The notes beneath the pieces are model-generated. The model worked only from the letters and a program-made list of their open reading frames with translations, did no database searches and had not been told where the DNA came from. This document shows, piece by piece, positions 24,945-34,964 of a stretch of DNA of 55,333 bases (its first letter is position 1; each line of letters begins with the position of its first letter). Both the position numbers and the translations under genes were made by a program. Source of the DNA: Comamonadaceae bacterium (GTDB lineage Bacteria; Pseudomonadota; Gammaproteobacteria; Burkholderiales; Burkholderiaceae_C); the NCBI GenBank assembly GCA_947447355.1, contig CANFJF010000018.1, positions 1 through 55,333 of the forward strand. Reading direction: 5' to 3'.

Positions 24945-25721
24945 ATGAATCCTTTGCACGATGGCGATCCGAGTAGCCCAGCACCCTTGAAACTTGTTCT
25001 GGCCGGAGGCTGCGGGGGTATCGGACGGGCCGTCGCACTGGAGGCGCAGCGGTTAGGGATGGACGTTGTCATACTTGATCTGCCAGCGTCAATTGAACGG
25101 CACCATGTGGCGGGACTACCGCATTTCGCATTGGATGCGAAAGACCCTGACTCAGTCGAACGCGCCATGGCAGAAGCCGCGAAACAACTTGGGGGCATCG
25201 ATGCCTGCGTCAACCTCATTGGTTTCATGGCCGCGCCGCAGAGCTTGGCAAGTACCTCAATCGGGACATGGCAAGACGTGATTCACGGCAACCTGGATGC
25301 CGCTTTTTATCTGTCACGCTCTGCCCTGCCCTACCTGCATCAGTCGGGTCGCGCATGTTTGGTGCACATTGCCTCGGGGCTGGGCGCATGGGCGCGTCCT
25401 AATTTTGGTGCCTATGGCCCTGCGAAGGCTGGCATCATGCTACTGACTCGCCAGTTGGCGCTTGAAAATGCCCCCACCGTGAGGGTCAACGCTGTTGCCC
25501 CAGGCGCAGTTGATACCGCCTTTTTGCGCGGCGGAACCGGCCGGTCCGATGAGCAGGCAGTTCCCAGCTTGGACCCCAGTAGTTACGGTCAATTCGTCCC
25601 GCTTGGACGCATCGCAGAATCCAAAGACATCGTAGGTCCTGTGATGTTCCTACTGTCTGATGCAGCCTCTTACATGACGGGGCAAACGCTGCATGTCAAC
25701 GGCGGCACCTACATGCCATAA
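24945..25721 (+). CDS. SDR-family oxidoreductase
   Basis: 258 residues. The nucleotide-binding motif is AGGCGGIGRA, an unusual form of TGxxxGIG. The catalytic residues are Ser in HIASGLG and YGPAKAG, and the tail SYMTGQTLHVNGG is typical. NLIGF replaces the usual NNAG. CTGGAG lies about 9 bases before ATG 24945. It is divergent from the ABC transporter operon and convergent with the Bug-type binding protein. It could act on an alcohol or ketone of the same catabolic region. The substrate is unknown. Confidence 0.87.
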   Translation: MNPLHDGDPSSPAPLKLVLAGGCGGIGRAVALEAQRLGMDVVILDLPASIERHHVAGLPHFALDAKDPDSVERAMAEAAKQLGGIDACVNLIGFMAAPQSLASTSIGTWQDVIHGNLDAAFYLSRSALPYLHQSGRACLVHIASGLGAWARPNFGAYGPAKAGIMLLTRQLALENAPTVRVNAVAPGAVDTAFLRGGTGRSDEQAVPSLDPSSYGQFVPLGRIAESKDIVGPVMFLLSDAASYMTGQTLHVNGGTYMP

Positions 25722-25757
25722 AGGGTCGACGTCTGTTTTGCTGGCCTAGGAAGACGG

Positions 25758-26723
25758 TCACTCAACGCGAATGTTGCCGACCTTGATGACGGGTGACCAG
25801 ACCCGGATCTCTTTTTGGATGAATTCCACAAACTTGTCTGAACCAAGCACCATAGGGGACAAGCCAACGACCGGATCTGACAGGCGTGCCTGCATGTCAG
25901 GCGTATTCAGAATGGCGAGCAGCTCTTTTTCCAACATTGAAGTGATCGCCCGTGGCGTTTGCGCAGGCGCAGAAATGCCCAACCACGAAACGGCCTGCAC
26001 ACCAGGGGCAATTTCGTCCAGGGTGGGCACATCGGGGAATGCCGCAACGCGCTTGTCGCTGGTCACGGCCAGTACCCTGACCTTGCCAGCCTTGACCAGG
26101 GCAGTTGCACTGGCCGTTAGAACCATGTCCAAACGCCCCCCCAGCAGATCGGAAATGGCTGGCGCGGGGCCCTTGTAGGGGATGTGGGTCATATCCAGGC
26201 CCAGCGTTTGCTTGAGCAACTCAGCAGCCAGAAACCCTGACGTTCCCACACCGGCGGAAGCGTAATTGACTGTTCCAGGCTTAGCCTTGACCATGGCCAA
26301 GAGATCCCGCATCGTTTTGGCCGGATGGTCGGTTTTGACAATCACATACTGCGGATAAACGCCGACGAGTGCAATGTGATGAAAGTCCTTGAGCGGGTCG
26401 TAAGGAATCTTGGCGTACATCAACGGCCCAGGAGCAATCGATGAGTTGAAAGTTGCCGCTAAGGTGTAGCCATCAGGTGCCGCTTTGGCCACCAGATCCG
26501 CACCGAGGGTTGATCCGGCGCCCGGGCGATTTTCGATCAGCACGGGCTGCTTGAGTGCATTGCCAAGACGTTCTGCGATGGTTCGCAGGGCCACTTCAGC
26601 ATTCGTACCAGGTGCAAAAGGCATCACCAGTTTGATCGGCTGCGAGGGGTAGGTTTGGCTCAATGCGGCAAAGCCGGACAAAGCGCAAACGGTCAAGATC
26701 AAAGCGTTCCGAAGCAGCCGCAT
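25758..26723 (-). CDS. Bug-family periplasmic binding protein (tripartite tricarboxylate-type)
   Basis: About 321 residues. A signal peptide (MRLLRNALILTVCALSGFAA) is followed by the Bug hallmark YPSQPIKLVMPFAPGTNAE, then ENRPGAGSTLG and VNYASAGVGTSGFLAAEL. The start is ATG 26723 with GGAGAATCTTC upstream. Such proteins capture carboxylates in the periplasm and occur in very large numbers in Comamonadaceae, usually without adjacent membrane genes, as here. The ligand cannot be read. Confidence 0.9.
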   Translation of the reverse strand: MRLLRNALILTVCALSGFAALSQTYPSQPIKLVMPFAPGTNAEVALRTIAERLGNALKQPVLIENRPGAGSTLGADLVAKAAPDGYTLAATFNSSIAPGPLMYAKIPYDPLKDFHHIALVGVYPQYVIVKTDHPAKTMRDLLAMVKAKPGTVNYASAGVGTSGFLAAELLKQTLGLDMTHIPYKGPAPAISDLLGGRLDMVLTASATALVKAGKVRVLAVTSDKRVAAFPDVPTLDEIAPGVQAVSWLGISAPAQTPRAITSMLEKELLAILNTPDMQARLSDPVVGLSPMVLGSDKFVEFIQKEIRVWSPVIKVGNIRVE

Positions 26724-26840
26724 GAAGATTCTCCACTTTTTTAAAAGATGAAGTCTATCGTAAAGAACGTCAGTCCAAAGTCGCCGAACTTGCAAAATAA
26801 AGGACTCTGAAAGGTAGGCTGCTCAGCCCACTTGGAATTT

Positions 26841-28460
26841 TTATTCCCACTCAATCGTCGCTGGCGGTTTGCTGCTGACGTCGTAGGTCACGCGGTTGAT
26901 GCCGCGCACTTCATTGATGATGCGACCTGAGACTTTCTTGAGCAACGCGTAGGGCAACTCAGCCCAGTCGGCGGTCATGAAGTCACTGGTTTGAACGGCG
27001 CGCAGGGCAACCACGTATTCGTAAGTGCGACCATCGCCCATGACACCGACGCTCTTGACCGGCAAAAAAACGGTGAAGGCTTGGCTGGTGAGTTCGTACC
27101 AATTTTTGCCGCTGTCAGCGTCTTTGAAGTTGCGCAACTCTTCAATGAAGATGGCATCTGCACGGCGCAGCAGGTCAGCAAATTCTTGTTTGACTTCACC
27201 CAAAATTCGCACACCAAGACCGGGTCCTGGAAATGGATGACGGTAAACCATGTCATGCGGCAGGCCCAAGGCGACGCCGAGTTCGCGCACTTCGTCTTTG
27301 AACAATTCGCGCAATGGCTCCAGCAGTTTCAAGCCCAGTTGCTCCGGCAAGCCACCCACGTTGTGGTGGCTTTTGATGGTCATCGCCTTTTTATTTTTAG
27401 CGCCACCGGACTCAATCACGTCAGGGTAAATTGTGCCTTGCGCCAGCCACTTGGCACCCTTGGAGGATGCGTCAGCAGCTTTGAGCTTGGCGGCCTCTGC
27501 CTTGAAGACTTCAACAAATTCACGACCGATGATCTTGCGTTTGGCTTCAGGCTCACTGACCCCCGCCAGGTGACCGAGAAACTGAGCTGCTGCATCAACC
27601 CGGATGACCTTGGCGTGCAACTTGCCAACGAACATGTCCATGACCATGTCGCCTTCGTTCAGGCGCAACAAGCCGTGGTCCACAAAGACGCAGGTCAGCT
27701 GGTCGCCAATAGCGCGGTGGATCAGCGCTGCGGCCACCGACGAATCGACACCGCCGGACAGACCGAGGATGACTTCTTCGTCGCCCACTTGCTCGCGAAT
27801 TTTGGCAACCGCTTCTCCGATGTAATCGCCCATGACCCAGTCGGGACGCGTGCCGCAGATGTCAAGCACGAAGCGGTTCAATAGGGCTTGGCCTTGCACG
27901 GTGTGCGTGACTTCAGGGTGAAATTGAACGGCGTAGTATTTGCGGTCTTCGTCGGCCATACCGGCGATTGGGCAAGACTCGGTCGAGGCCATGAGCTTGA
28001 AGCCGGGCGGCATTTCGGTGACTTTGTCGCCATGGCTCATCCAGACCTTGAGCATGCCGTGGCCGTCAGGTGTGGTGAAGTCCGCGATGTCTTTGAGCAG
28101 CGATGTATGGCCGCGAGCGCGCACTTCAGCGTAGCCAAACTCGCGTGTGGTTCCGCCTTCGACTTTGCCGCCGAGCTGCTGCGCCATGGTCTGCATGCCG
28201 TAGCAAATTCCCAGCACCGGAATACCCAACTCAAAAACAGCTTGTGGTGCCCTGTCAGTCGATTCTTCGTACACGCTGGCATGGCTGCCCGACAAAATAA
28301 CGCCCTTGAGGTTGCCGTCTTTGGCGTACTCACGAATCCACTCATCGGTCACATCGCAAGGATGGACTTCGCAAAAAACATGTGCCTCACGAACACGGCG
28401 GGCAATGAGTTGAGTGACTTGCGAGCCGAAGTCGAGAATGAGGATTTTTTGGTGAAGCAT
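26841..28460 (-). CDS. guaA: GMP synthase (glutamine-hydrolysing)
   Basis: 539 residues. The class I glutamine amidotransferase domain carries the nucleophile Cys in GICYGMQ (about 83-89) and the FHPEVTHT His/Glu pair. The ATP pyrophosphatase domain has the PP-loop [11 protein letters not shown] (about 235). The C-terminal dimerisation domain ends [16 protein letters not shown], a typical GuaA end. It converts XMP to GMP in the cytoplasm. It lies downstream of guaB, which is the usual order. Confidence 0.97.
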   Translation of the reverse strand: MLHQKILILDFGSQVTQLIARRVREAHVFCEVHPCDVTDEWIREYAKDGNLKGVILSGSHASVYEESTDRAPQAVFELGIPVLGICYGMQTMAQQLGGKVEGGTTREFGYAEVRARGHTSLLKDIADFTTPDGHGMLKVWMSHGDKVTEMPPGFKLMASTESCPIAGMADEDRKYYAVQFHPEVTHTVQGQALLNRFVLDICGTRPDWVMGDYIGEAVAKIREQVGDEEVILGLSGGVDSSVAAALIHRAIGDQLTCVFVDHGLLRLNEGDMVMDMFVGKLHAKVIRVDAAAQFLGHLAGVSEPEAKRKIIGREFVEVFKAEAAKLKAADASSKGAKWLAQGTIYPDVIESGGAKNKKAMTIKSHHNVGGLPEQLGLKLLEPLRELFKDEVRELGVALGLPHDMVYRHPFPGPGLGVRILGEVKQEFADLLRRADAIFIEELRNFKDADSGKNWYELTSQAFTVFLPVKSVGVMGDGRTYEYVVALRAVQTSDFMTADWAELPYALLKKVSGRIINEVRGINRVTYDVSSKPPATIEWE

Positions 28461-28489
28461 GAATCGGATCAGGTTCGACAGATGGCGTA

Positions 28490-28575
28490 AGCGAGGGGGA
28501 TTTTCCGACGGGCCGCCCCTAGGAAAATGAGCCCCCTCGGGGGGCAGCGTAGTACACGCAGTGACAAGCGTGGGG
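28490..28575. repeat. GC-rich intergenic repeat between guaB and guaA
   Basis: The 123-base guaB-guaA spacer contains AGCCCCCTCGGGGGGCAGCG, a strong palindrome, flanked by ACACGCAGTGACAAGCGTGGGG and a GGGCCGCCCCTAGG block. This pattern looks like the GC-rich extragenic repeats common in Comamonadaceae genomes. A related arrangement occurs at 44510-44590 in yejE. It would form stable hairpins in the guaB-guaA mRNA. Confidence 0.6.
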
Positions 28576-28583
28576 GCTAATAA

Positions 28584-30053
28584 TTACTCAGCTCGATAGT
28601 TCGGCGCTTCTTTGGTGATCTGCACGTCATGCACATGGCTTTCCCGGATGCCTGCGGAGGTGATCTCGACAAACTCCGCCTTGTTCTGCATGTCTTCAAT
28701 CGTGGCGCAACCGCAGTAACCCATGCTGGCACGCAAACCGCCGGCCATTTGGTAGACGATGGACACCATGGAGCCTTTGTAAGGCACACGACCTTCAATG
28801 CCTTCTGGCACCAGCTTGTCCGCGTTCGGGTTGCCCGTCGTGGCTTCTTGAAAGTAACGATCAGCGCTGCCCTGCTGCATGGCGCCAATGCTGCCCATGC
28901 CACGGTAGCTTTTGTAGCTGCGGCCTTGGAACAAAATAACTTCACCAGGCGCCTCTTCAGTGCCTGCAAACATGCCCCCCATCATCACGGTACCGGCACC
29001 TGCTGCAATGGCTTTAGCGATGTCGCCGCTGTAGCGAATCCCGCCGTCACCAATCAAAGGAACGCCGGTACCGCGCAAGGCCGTGGCCACGCTGTCGATG
29101 GCCATGATTTGTGGCACACCCACACCCGCCACAATGCGGGTGGTGCAGATGCTGCCAGGGCCGATGCCGACTTTGACAGCATCAGCACCGGCTTCGACCA
29201 GAGCCAGCGCGGCAGCGCCGGTGGCAATATTGCCGCCAATCACGTCGATGTCAGGATAGTTCTTTTTGACCCAACGCACGCGCTCGATCACGCCGTGACT
29301 GTGGCCGTGCGCGGTGTCAACCACGATGGCGTCAACACCAGCCCGGACCAGCGCTTCTACGCGTTCTTCTGTGCCTTCGCCAACGCCGACAGCAGCGCCT
29401 ACGCGCAAGCGTCCCGCAGCGTCACGTGCAGCGTTTGGGAAGTTGGTTTGCTTGGTGATATCTTTGACGGTGATCAAGCCTTTGAGTTCGAAGTCGTCGT
29501 TGACCACCAGCAAGCGCTCCAGCTTGTACTTGTTGAGCAAGGCCTTGGCCTCGGCCGGCGAGGTGCCTTCTTTGACCGTGATCAGCTTTTCACGCGGCGT
29601 CATGATCTGATGCGCCTTGACGTCGTAACGGGTTTCAAAACGCAGGTCACGGCTGGTGACAATGCCGATAACTTTACCGCCGTCGCAAACCGGAAAGCCA
29701 GAGATACCCAGTTGTTCTGACAACTCCAGCACCTGCAGCACCGTGTGTTCAGGGGTGATGACGACAGGGTCACGCACCACGCCGGACTCGTATCGTTTGA
29801 CCTTGGCCACATGCGCGGCTTGCTCTTGCGGTGTCAGGTTTTTGTGAACAATGCCAATGCCCCCCTCTTGAGCGATGGCAATAGCTAATCGTGCCTCTGT
29901 GACCGTGTCCATGGCGGCCGAAACCAAGGGCAGGTTCAAGCGGATGTTGCGAGAAAACTGAGTGGAAAGTGAGGTGTCCTTGGGCAGGACTTGGGAGTAC
30001 GCAGGGACCAACAGAACGTCGTCGAAGGTCAGCGCTTTGCCGAGTAGGCGCAT
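28584..30053 (-). CDS. guaB: IMP dehydrogenase
   Basis: 489 residues. A TIM barrel is interrupted by two CBS domains (about 95-205; [18 protein letters not shown] is the first). The catalytic Cys lies in GPGSICTTR (about 305), followed by the [10 protein letters not shown] phosphate site and the flap with MGSIGAM. It oxidises IMP to XMP with NAD+, the committed step to GMP. rnfH lies just upstream and guaA downstream. This smpB/ratA/rnfH/guaB/guaA order recurs in betaproteobacteria. Confidence 0.97.
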   Translation of the reverse strand: MRLLGKALTFDDVLLVPAYSQVLPKDTSLSTQFSRNIRLNLPLVSAAMDTVTEARLAIAIAQEGGIGIVHKNLTPQEQAAHVAKVKRYESGVVRDPVVITPEHTVLQVLELSEQLGISGFPVCDGGKVIGIVTSRDLRFETRYDVKAHQIMTPREKLITVKEGTSPAEAKALLNKYKLERLLVVNDDFELKGLITVKDITKQTNFPNAARDAAGRLRVGAAVGVGEGTEERVEALVRAGVDAIVVDTAHGHSHGVIERVRWVKKNYPDIDVIGGNIATGAAALALVEAGADAVKVGIGPGSICTTRIVAGVGVPQIMAIDSVATALRGTGVPLIGDGGIRYSGDIAKAIAAGAGTVMMGGMFAGTEEAPGEVILFQGRSYKSYRGMGSIGAMQQGSADRYFQEATTGNPNADKLVPEGIEGRVPYKGSMVSIVYQMAGGLRASMGYCGCATIEDMQNKAEFVEITSAGIRESHVHDVQITKEAPNYRAE

Positions 30054-30116
30054 AGGGAAAGCTCCAAAAACGCGATTGTACCCGTGCTAACAGCGGGTTT
30101 TGCGCTCGCAGCGTTC

Positions 30117-30458
30117 TCAGTAGCCGGATTTTCCGCCTATGCGTTTTTTTGAGAATAGCCCGGCACGTTTAACGCCTTGACCCTTGAATCGCTCGCGCCG
30201 TGCGACCTTGGGGTCAACCCGCAGCGGGCGATAAATCTCGACCCGGTCTTTGTCGCTGAGTACTTGATCGGCACTGCAACTACGGCCCCAGATGCCTAGG
30301 CATAAATCACCTCTCGCAAGCAGTTCCGGGATATCAGAAAACGCTGTCTGAATGCTTGACTGTTCTAGCGCCAGTTGCACGGTGCTGCCTTCAGTCAACT
30401 CAAGAAACCACTCTTGCGCCAAGCGTTGACTCGGCGCGTAGGTCACGGTGATTTTCAT
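30117..30458 (-). CDS. rnfH: RnfH family ubiquitin-like protein (UPF0125, RatB-like)
   Basis: 113 residues. MKITVTYAPSQRLAQEW at the start, LEQSSIQTAF and the LSDKDRVEIYRPLRVDPKVARRER segment are the family's conserved parts. It has a beta-grasp (ubiquitin-like) fold of unknown biochemical role. The start is ATG 30458; the frame runs on upstream through the 86-bp repeats, but those codons are repeat DNA. ratA normally lies immediately upstream, and here the tandem repeats separate the two. Confidence 0.9.
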   Translation of the reverse strand: MKITVTYAPSQRLAQEWFLELTEGSTVQLALEQSSIQTAFSDIPELLARGDLCLGIWGRSCSADQVLSDKDRVEIYRPLRVDPKVARRERFKGQGVKRAGLFSKKRIGGKSGY

Positions 30459-30475
30459 GGCGAGAAAAAATAACC

Positions 30476-30722
30476 CGTCACTGCGAGCGAAGCGCGGCAG
30501 TCCATCACCGTGCACCGCCGAAATGGATGGGCGCGCTGCGCTCGCCATGACAGTGAGGGCGCGTCACTGCGAGCGAAGCACGGCAGTTCATCACCGTGCA
30601 CCGCCGAAATGGATGGGCGCGCTGCGCTCGCCATGACAGTGAGGACACGTCACTGCGAGCGAAGCGCGGCAGTCCATCACCGTGCACCGCCGAGATGAAT
30701 GGCCGCGCTGCTCGCCATGATG
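30476..30722. repeat. Three tandem 86-bp repeats
   Basis: Units begin at 30476, 30562 and 30648, each starting CGTCACTGCGAGCGAAGC and ending near CGCTCGCCATGACAGTGAGG. Units 1 and 2 are almost identical; unit 3 has a degenerate end from about 30700. Each unit has imperfect internal dyads. The same core occurs as an inverted pair at 464-575. The array sits between ratA and rnfH, which are normally adjacent, so it was inserted or amplified within a conserved operon. The remainder of the 30459-30780 gap holds no other gene that I see. Confidence 0.93.
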
Positions 30723-30780
30723 GGTGAGTTTTGTATTCGCGAGTTGGGTAAAACATATAGTCATGAAAAAGAGTTGCGAC

Positions 30781-31224
30781 TCAAGACTCACCGTAGACCT
30801 GCGTTGCGCGCTTGACGAAGGCTTCGACCATGCTGCCGGCTATCTTGTCAAAGACCGGCCCTACCAGCGCAGCCAGTGCACGGTTGGCAAAGCTGTAGCG
30901 CAGCATGAAGTCCACCTTGCACGCCCTTTGACCTTCGCCCAGAGGCGTGAAGGTCCAAAGTCCATCAAGATTTGAAAACGGGCCGTCGACCAATTCCATC
31001 GCGACTTCGCGATCGGCTACATGGCGGTTGCGGGTGGTGAAAGCCTGCTTGATCCCGGCAAAAGAAATACCCACTTTGGCCGTCATTCCTGCGTTGTCTT
31101 CAGCCAGCACGCTGGCTTGGTCGCACCACGGCAAAAACGCCGGATAGTCGGCGACGTCGGTGACGAGCGCAAACATTTCTTCGGCGCTGTACCAGAGGAG
31201 GACGGACTTGTGAACGGTTTTCAT
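30781..31224 (-). CDS. ratA: RatA/Coq10-type START-domain protein
   Basis: 147 residues. [21 protein letters not shown] opens the SRPBCC fold, then [34 protein letters not shown], and an amphipathic C-terminal helix ([16 protein letters not shown]). E. coli RatA was described as blocking 70S assembly, while Coq10 relatives bind ubiquinone, so the function is unsettled. The start is ATG 31224, where the conserved sequence begins. It is divergent from smpB with a 55-base gap holding both promoters. Confidence 0.9.
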   Translation of the reverse strand: MKTVHKSVLLWYSAEEMFALVTDVADYPAFLPWCDQASVLAEDNAGMTAKVGISFAGIKQAFTTRNRHVADREVAMELVDGPFSNLDGLWTFTPLGEGQRACKVDFMLRYSFANRALAALVGPVFDKIAGSMVEAFVKRATQVYGES

Positions 31225-31279
31225 ACAATGCAGTTGCGTTGGCAATTGTATTAGCCGCCCGCGCCCTCACCTCTCAGTC

Positions 31280-31834
31280 ATGGCCACCAAAGAAGCAAGC
31301 TCCTCCAAAAAATCCGCAGCGGCCTCTTCAGGCAAGCCAGCCAAGCCCGCAGCCAATCTGTCGCCCAAAGCGGCAGCCGCTGCTATTCGCATTGCCGACA
31401 ACAAAAAAGCGACTTACAACTACCACATTGAAGAACGCTTTGAAGCCGGCATGGTGCTGGAAGGCTGGGAAGTCAAATCAGTCCGCGAGGGCAAAGTGCA
31501 GTTAACAGACGGCTACGTGGTCATCCGCAACGGCGAGCTCTTCATCATCGGCTGCCAGATCAACCCGCTGGGCACTGCGTCAACGCATGTTCAACCAGAC
31601 TCCATCCGCACCAAGAAGCTCTTGATGCACAAGGATGAAATTAAGCGCTTGCTGGCCAAGGTCGAACAAAAAGGCTTCACGTTGGTGCCGCTGAACATGC
31701 ACTGGAAATCAGGTCGCGTGAAGTGCGAAATCGGCTTGGCCAAAGGCAAAGCCGAGCACGACAAGCGCGACACCATCAAGGACCGCGAAGGCAAGCGTGA
31801 AGTTGAGCGCGTGATGAAGTCACGCGGTCGCTAA
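31280..31834 (+). CDS. smpB: SsrA-binding protein SmpB
   Basis: 184 residues. An Ala/Lys/Ser-rich N-terminal extension of about 35 residues precedes the core: [34 protein letters not shown] and [11 protein letters not shown]. The basic C-terminal tail ([20 protein letters not shown]) enters the ribosomal decoding centre. It brings tmRNA to stalled ribosomes in trans-translation. Its stop is 3 bases from the end of the convergent enoyl-CoA hydratase-family gene. Confidence 0.96.
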   Translation: MATKEASSSKKSAAASSGKPAKPAANLSPKAAAAAIRIADNKKATYNYHIEERFEAGMVLEGWEVKSVREGKVQLTDGYVVIRNGELFIIGCQINPLGTASTHVQPDSIRTKKLLMHKDEIKRLLAKVEQKGFTLVPLNMHWKSGRVKCEIGLAKGKAEHDKRDTIKDREGKREVERVMKSRGR

Positions 31835-31837
31835 GCT

Positions 31838-32986
31838 TTAAAGTGCCTTCAGCGGATGCGTTTCAGCCGTCCAAGGGCTGACGAAAAATGCATCCGCCAT
31901 ACCCGGCTTCACATCTTCAATGCGCGCGGGATTCCATTTGGGCGTGTAGTCTTTGTCGATCACTAAGGCGCGAATGCCTTCCATGACTTCGCTGGCGGTG
32001 CCCGGTCGGTCATAAAAACAGTGGTGAACCATATCGCGCTCCATGCGCAGGTCATCGGCCAAGGTCATCTGCCGGGCACGGCGAATCTGCTCCAAGGTCA
32101 CATGCAACATCAGCGGTGAACGCTTGCGCAAGGCAGTTGCGGTTTTCTGCGCCCAGCGGTCGTCCTTGGCATTCTCCAGCGCGTCGACCATGTGCTTGAC
32201 ACGCAAGAGCGAAAAGAAACTGTCAATGTGGCTGTCTGGCTGAATCAATGTGGCATCCGGCTGCCCTACTTCGCTGGCCAACCAGCTCTTGGCTTCAAAG
32301 ATGCTGGCGAACGCTTGCGCACCCAATGCAGTCCAAACAGCGGGCATTCGAACAGCATCCATCTTCACATCGGCCAGTCCGTATTGCAGGGCTTCGTCCG
32401 CACCGATCACTTCCCCCAAAAGGGCCAGATACTCACCTACATGGCCGGGACATCGGCTCAAAAAGTAGCCACCGCCCACATCAGGGAATAGGCCGATATT
32501 CGTCTCAGGCATGGCCATGCGTGTGTGCTCGGTGACGATGCGCAAACTCGCGCCCTGGCTGATGCCCATGCCGCCCCCCATGACCACGCCATCCATGAAC
32601 GCGACAAACGGTTTCGGGTACTGATGGATCAAGTGATTGAGCCTGTATTCTTCGGTGAAAAAATCATCGAGTGACGTGTCGTTGGCCAGGATAGCTTGGT
32701 GAAAATAGCGGATATCACCCCCCGCGCAGAATCCACCGAACAGAGCTTCAGTGGAGCCCGGTCGCCCCACTTTGTTGCTGCCACGAATAGCGACCACCAT
32801 CACGGCTGGGTCGTGTTGCAAATCTGTCAGTGCTGTCGTCAGATCGCGCACCATGGACAGCGATAAAGCATTCAACGCCTTCGGCCGGTTCAGCGTGATG
32901 AAGCCAGCGTTGCCGCGACGTTCAACCAAGACATGACTGACAGCTTCGGACGGCTGCATATTGACTTCAGAGGCGGTGCTGTTCAT
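31838..32986 (-). CDS. Enoyl-CoA hydratase/isomerase family, 3-hydroxyisobutyryl-CoA hydrolase-like
   Basis: About 382 residues, longer than a simple crotonase. The crotonase core shows RPKALNALSLSMV, the oxyanion-hole segment GGFCAGGDIRYF, GVVMGGGMGISQGAS, and the catalytic-region PETNIGLFPDVGGGYFLSR. The extended C-terminal half (SPLMLHVTLEQIRRA) and this length match 3-hydroxyisobutyryl-CoA hydrolases of valine breakdown. ATG 32986 is preferred. ATG 32959 also fits, and neither has a strong Shine-Dalgarno sequence. It is convergent with smpB. Confidence 0.88.
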   Translation of the reverse strand: MNSTASEVNMQPSEAVSHVLVERRGNAGFITLNRPKALNALSLSMVRDLTTALTDLQHDPAVMVVAIRGSNKVGRPGSTEALFGGFCAGGDIRYFHQAILANDTSLDDFFTEEYRLNHLIHQYPKPFVAFMDGVVMGGGMGISQGASLRIVTEHTRMAMPETNIGLFPDVGGGYFLSRCPGHVGEYLALLGEVIGADEALQYGLADVKMDAVRMPAVWTALGAQAFASIFEAKSWLASEVGQPDATLIQPDSHIDSFFSLLRVKHMVDALENAKDDRWAQKTATALRKRSPLMLHVTLEQIRRARQMTLADDLRMERDMVHHCFYDRPGTASEVMEGIRALVIDKDYTPKWNPARIEDVKPGMADAFFVSPWTAETHPLKAL

Positions 32987-33087
32987 GAATTTCTTTTTTA
33001 TTGCTAGGGAGTTTCGGCAGAAATTAAAACGCACCGCAAGACCGTGAAGATCGCGCAGTGCGTTGAAAGCCTGAAGGCTTATGAAAA

Positions 33088-34911
33088 TTAACGGCTAAAG
33101 CGTTTGCGATCGCTTTCAGTCAGGTGACGCTTGCGCAGTCGAATCGACTTCGGTGTGATTTCAACCAGCTCGTCGTCCTCAATGAACTCAACACCGTACT
33201 CCAAGGTGCACTCAATCGGTGGCGTGATCTTGATCGCATCTTCTTTGCCGGACACACGGAAGTTGGTCAGCTGCTTGGTACGCGTGGCGTTGACCACCAG
33301 ATCGTTGTCACGGCTGTGGATACCGACAATCATGCCCTCATATACAGGGTCGTTCGCCTTGACGAACATGCGACCACGGTCGTCCAGCTTACCCAGGGCA
33401 TAGGTGAAAATTTCACCCGCATCCATAGAGATCAGCACGCCATTTTTACGGCCACCGATGTCACCTTTGTGTGGCTCGTAGCAGTCGAAAATATTGGCAA
33501 TCAGGCCAGATCCGCGCGTCAAGTTCAAGAATTCATTGGTAAAACCAATCAGACCACGCGCTGGAATACGGTATTCCAAACGAACGCGGCCACGGCCGTC
33601 TGATTCCATGTTGACCAAGTCACCCTTGCGTTCGCCAAGGGCTTGCATCACACCACCTTGGTGGGTCTCTTCGATGTCAGCAGTGACCAGCTCGATAGGC
33701 TCCCACTTCTCGCCGTTGACTTCTTTGATCACGACGCGCGGCTTGGATACAGCCATCTCAAAGCCTTCGCGGCGCATGTTTTCCAACAAAATGGTCAAGT
33801 GCAATTCGCCGCGACCCATCACTTCGAAGATACCTTCTTCGTCGGTTTCTTTAACCCGCAATGCGACGTTGTGTTGCAGTTCTTTTTGCAGGCGGTCCCA
33901 GATCTGGCGGCTGGTGACGTACTTGCCTTCACGACCGGCCAATGGGCTGGTGTTCACGCAGAAGTTCATGGTCAACGTTGGCTCGTCAACCTTCAACATA
34001 GGCAATGGTGTTGGCGTCACAGGATCAGTGATGGTCACACCAATGCCGATGTCGTTGATACCGTTGATCAAGACGATTTCACCTGGACCCGCTTCGTCAG
34101 TTTGAACGCGCTCCAAGCCTTGGAACGTCAGCACTTGGTTGATACGGCCTTTAATGGCTTTGCCGTCCGGGCCTTCCATGACAACGACGTCCATCATCGG
34201 CTTGATCGTGCCCTGCTTGATACGGCCTACACCAATACGACCGACGAATGTCGAGAAATCAAGTGCGGAAATTTGCAGCTGCAGTGGAGCAGCTGGGTCG
34301 CCAGATTGCGCTGGCACGTGCTTCAGCACGGTGTCGAACAGAGCCGACATGTCTGGGCCCCACTGCTCACCGGGTGCGCCCTCTTCCATCGACGACCAGC
34401 CGTTGATGCCGGAGGCGTAGACGACTGGGAAATCCAGTTGTTCGTCAGTCGCACCGAGTTTGTCGAACAAGTCGAATGCTGCGTTGACGACGAAATCAGG
34501 ACGTGCGCCTGGCTTGTCCACTTTGTTCACCACCAAGATCGGCTTGAGGCCAAGAGCCAAAGCTTTTTTAGTCACGAAACGCGTTTGCGGCATGGGGCCT
34601 TCTTGCGCATCGATCAGCAACACAACGCCGTCAACCATCGACAAAGCGCGTTCAACCTCGCCACCGAAGTCAGCGTGGCCTGGGGTGTCGACGATGTTGA
34701 TGTGTGTTCCCTTCCAGGTCACGGCGCAGTTTTTGGCCAAGATCGTGATGCCACGTTCTTTTTCAATGGCGTTGTTGTCCATCACGGTGTCGACGACTTT
34801 TTCATGGTCGGCGAAGGTGCCTGACTGACGCAGCAACTGGTCAACCATGGTGGTCTTACCATGGTCAACGTGGGCGATGATGGCGATGTTACGGATCTGT
34901 TTATGACTCAT
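33088..34911 (-). CDS. typA: Translational GTPase TypA/BipA
   Basis: 607 residues. The GTPase domain carries AHVDHGKTTMVDQLL (G1, about 13-27), RGITI (G2), DTPGHADFGGEV (G3) and NKVDKP (G4). EF-G-like domains and the BipA-specific C-terminal domain follow. It acts on the ribosome in large-subunit assembly and in cold or stress adaptation. It lies 53 bases downstream of truB in the same direction, so it may end the rimP-nusA-infB-rbfA-truB transcript. Confidence 0.97.
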   Translation of the reverse strand: MSHKQIRNIAIIAHVDHGKTTMVDQLLRQSGTFADHEKVVDTVMDNNAIEKERGITILAKNCAVTWKGTHINIVDTPGHADFGGEVERALSMVDGVVLLIDAQEGPMPQTRFVTKKALALGLKPILVVNKVDKPGARPDFVVNAAFDLFDKLGATDEQLDFPVVYASGINGWSSMEEGAPGEQWGPDMSALFDTVLKHVPAQSGDPAAPLQLQISALDFSTFVGRIGVGRIKQGTIKPMMDVVVMEGPDGKAIKGRINQVLTFQGLERVQTDEAGPGEIVLINGINDIGIGVTITDPVTPTPLPMLKVDEPTLTMNFCVNTSPLAGREGKYVTSRQIWDRLQKELQHNVALRVKETDEEGIFEVMGRGELHLTILLENMRREGFEMAVSKPRVVIKEVNGEKWEPIELVTADIEETHQGGVMQALGERKGDLVNMESDGRGRVRLEYRIPARGLIGFTNEFLNLTRGSGLIANIFDCYEPHKGDIGGRKNGVLISMDAGEIFTYALGKLDDRGRMFVKANDPVYEGMIVGIHSRDNDLVVNATRTKQLTNFRVSGKEDAIKITPPIECTLEYGVEFIEDDELVEITPKSIRLRKRHLTESDRKRFSR

Positions 34912-34964
34912 GGTGGGCTTTCTAAAACTTCAAAAACTTTTTGCCTGGACGGTCTGTTAAGACA

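Noticed and set aside
30459..30548. Longer RnfH starting inside the repeats
   Set aside because: The extra 30 codons are repeat DNA, and the conserved family sequence begins at ATG 30458.
30476..30722. Possible CRISPR array
   Set aside because: The whole 86-base unit repeats, with no unique spacers and no cas genes. It is a tandem extragenic repeat.
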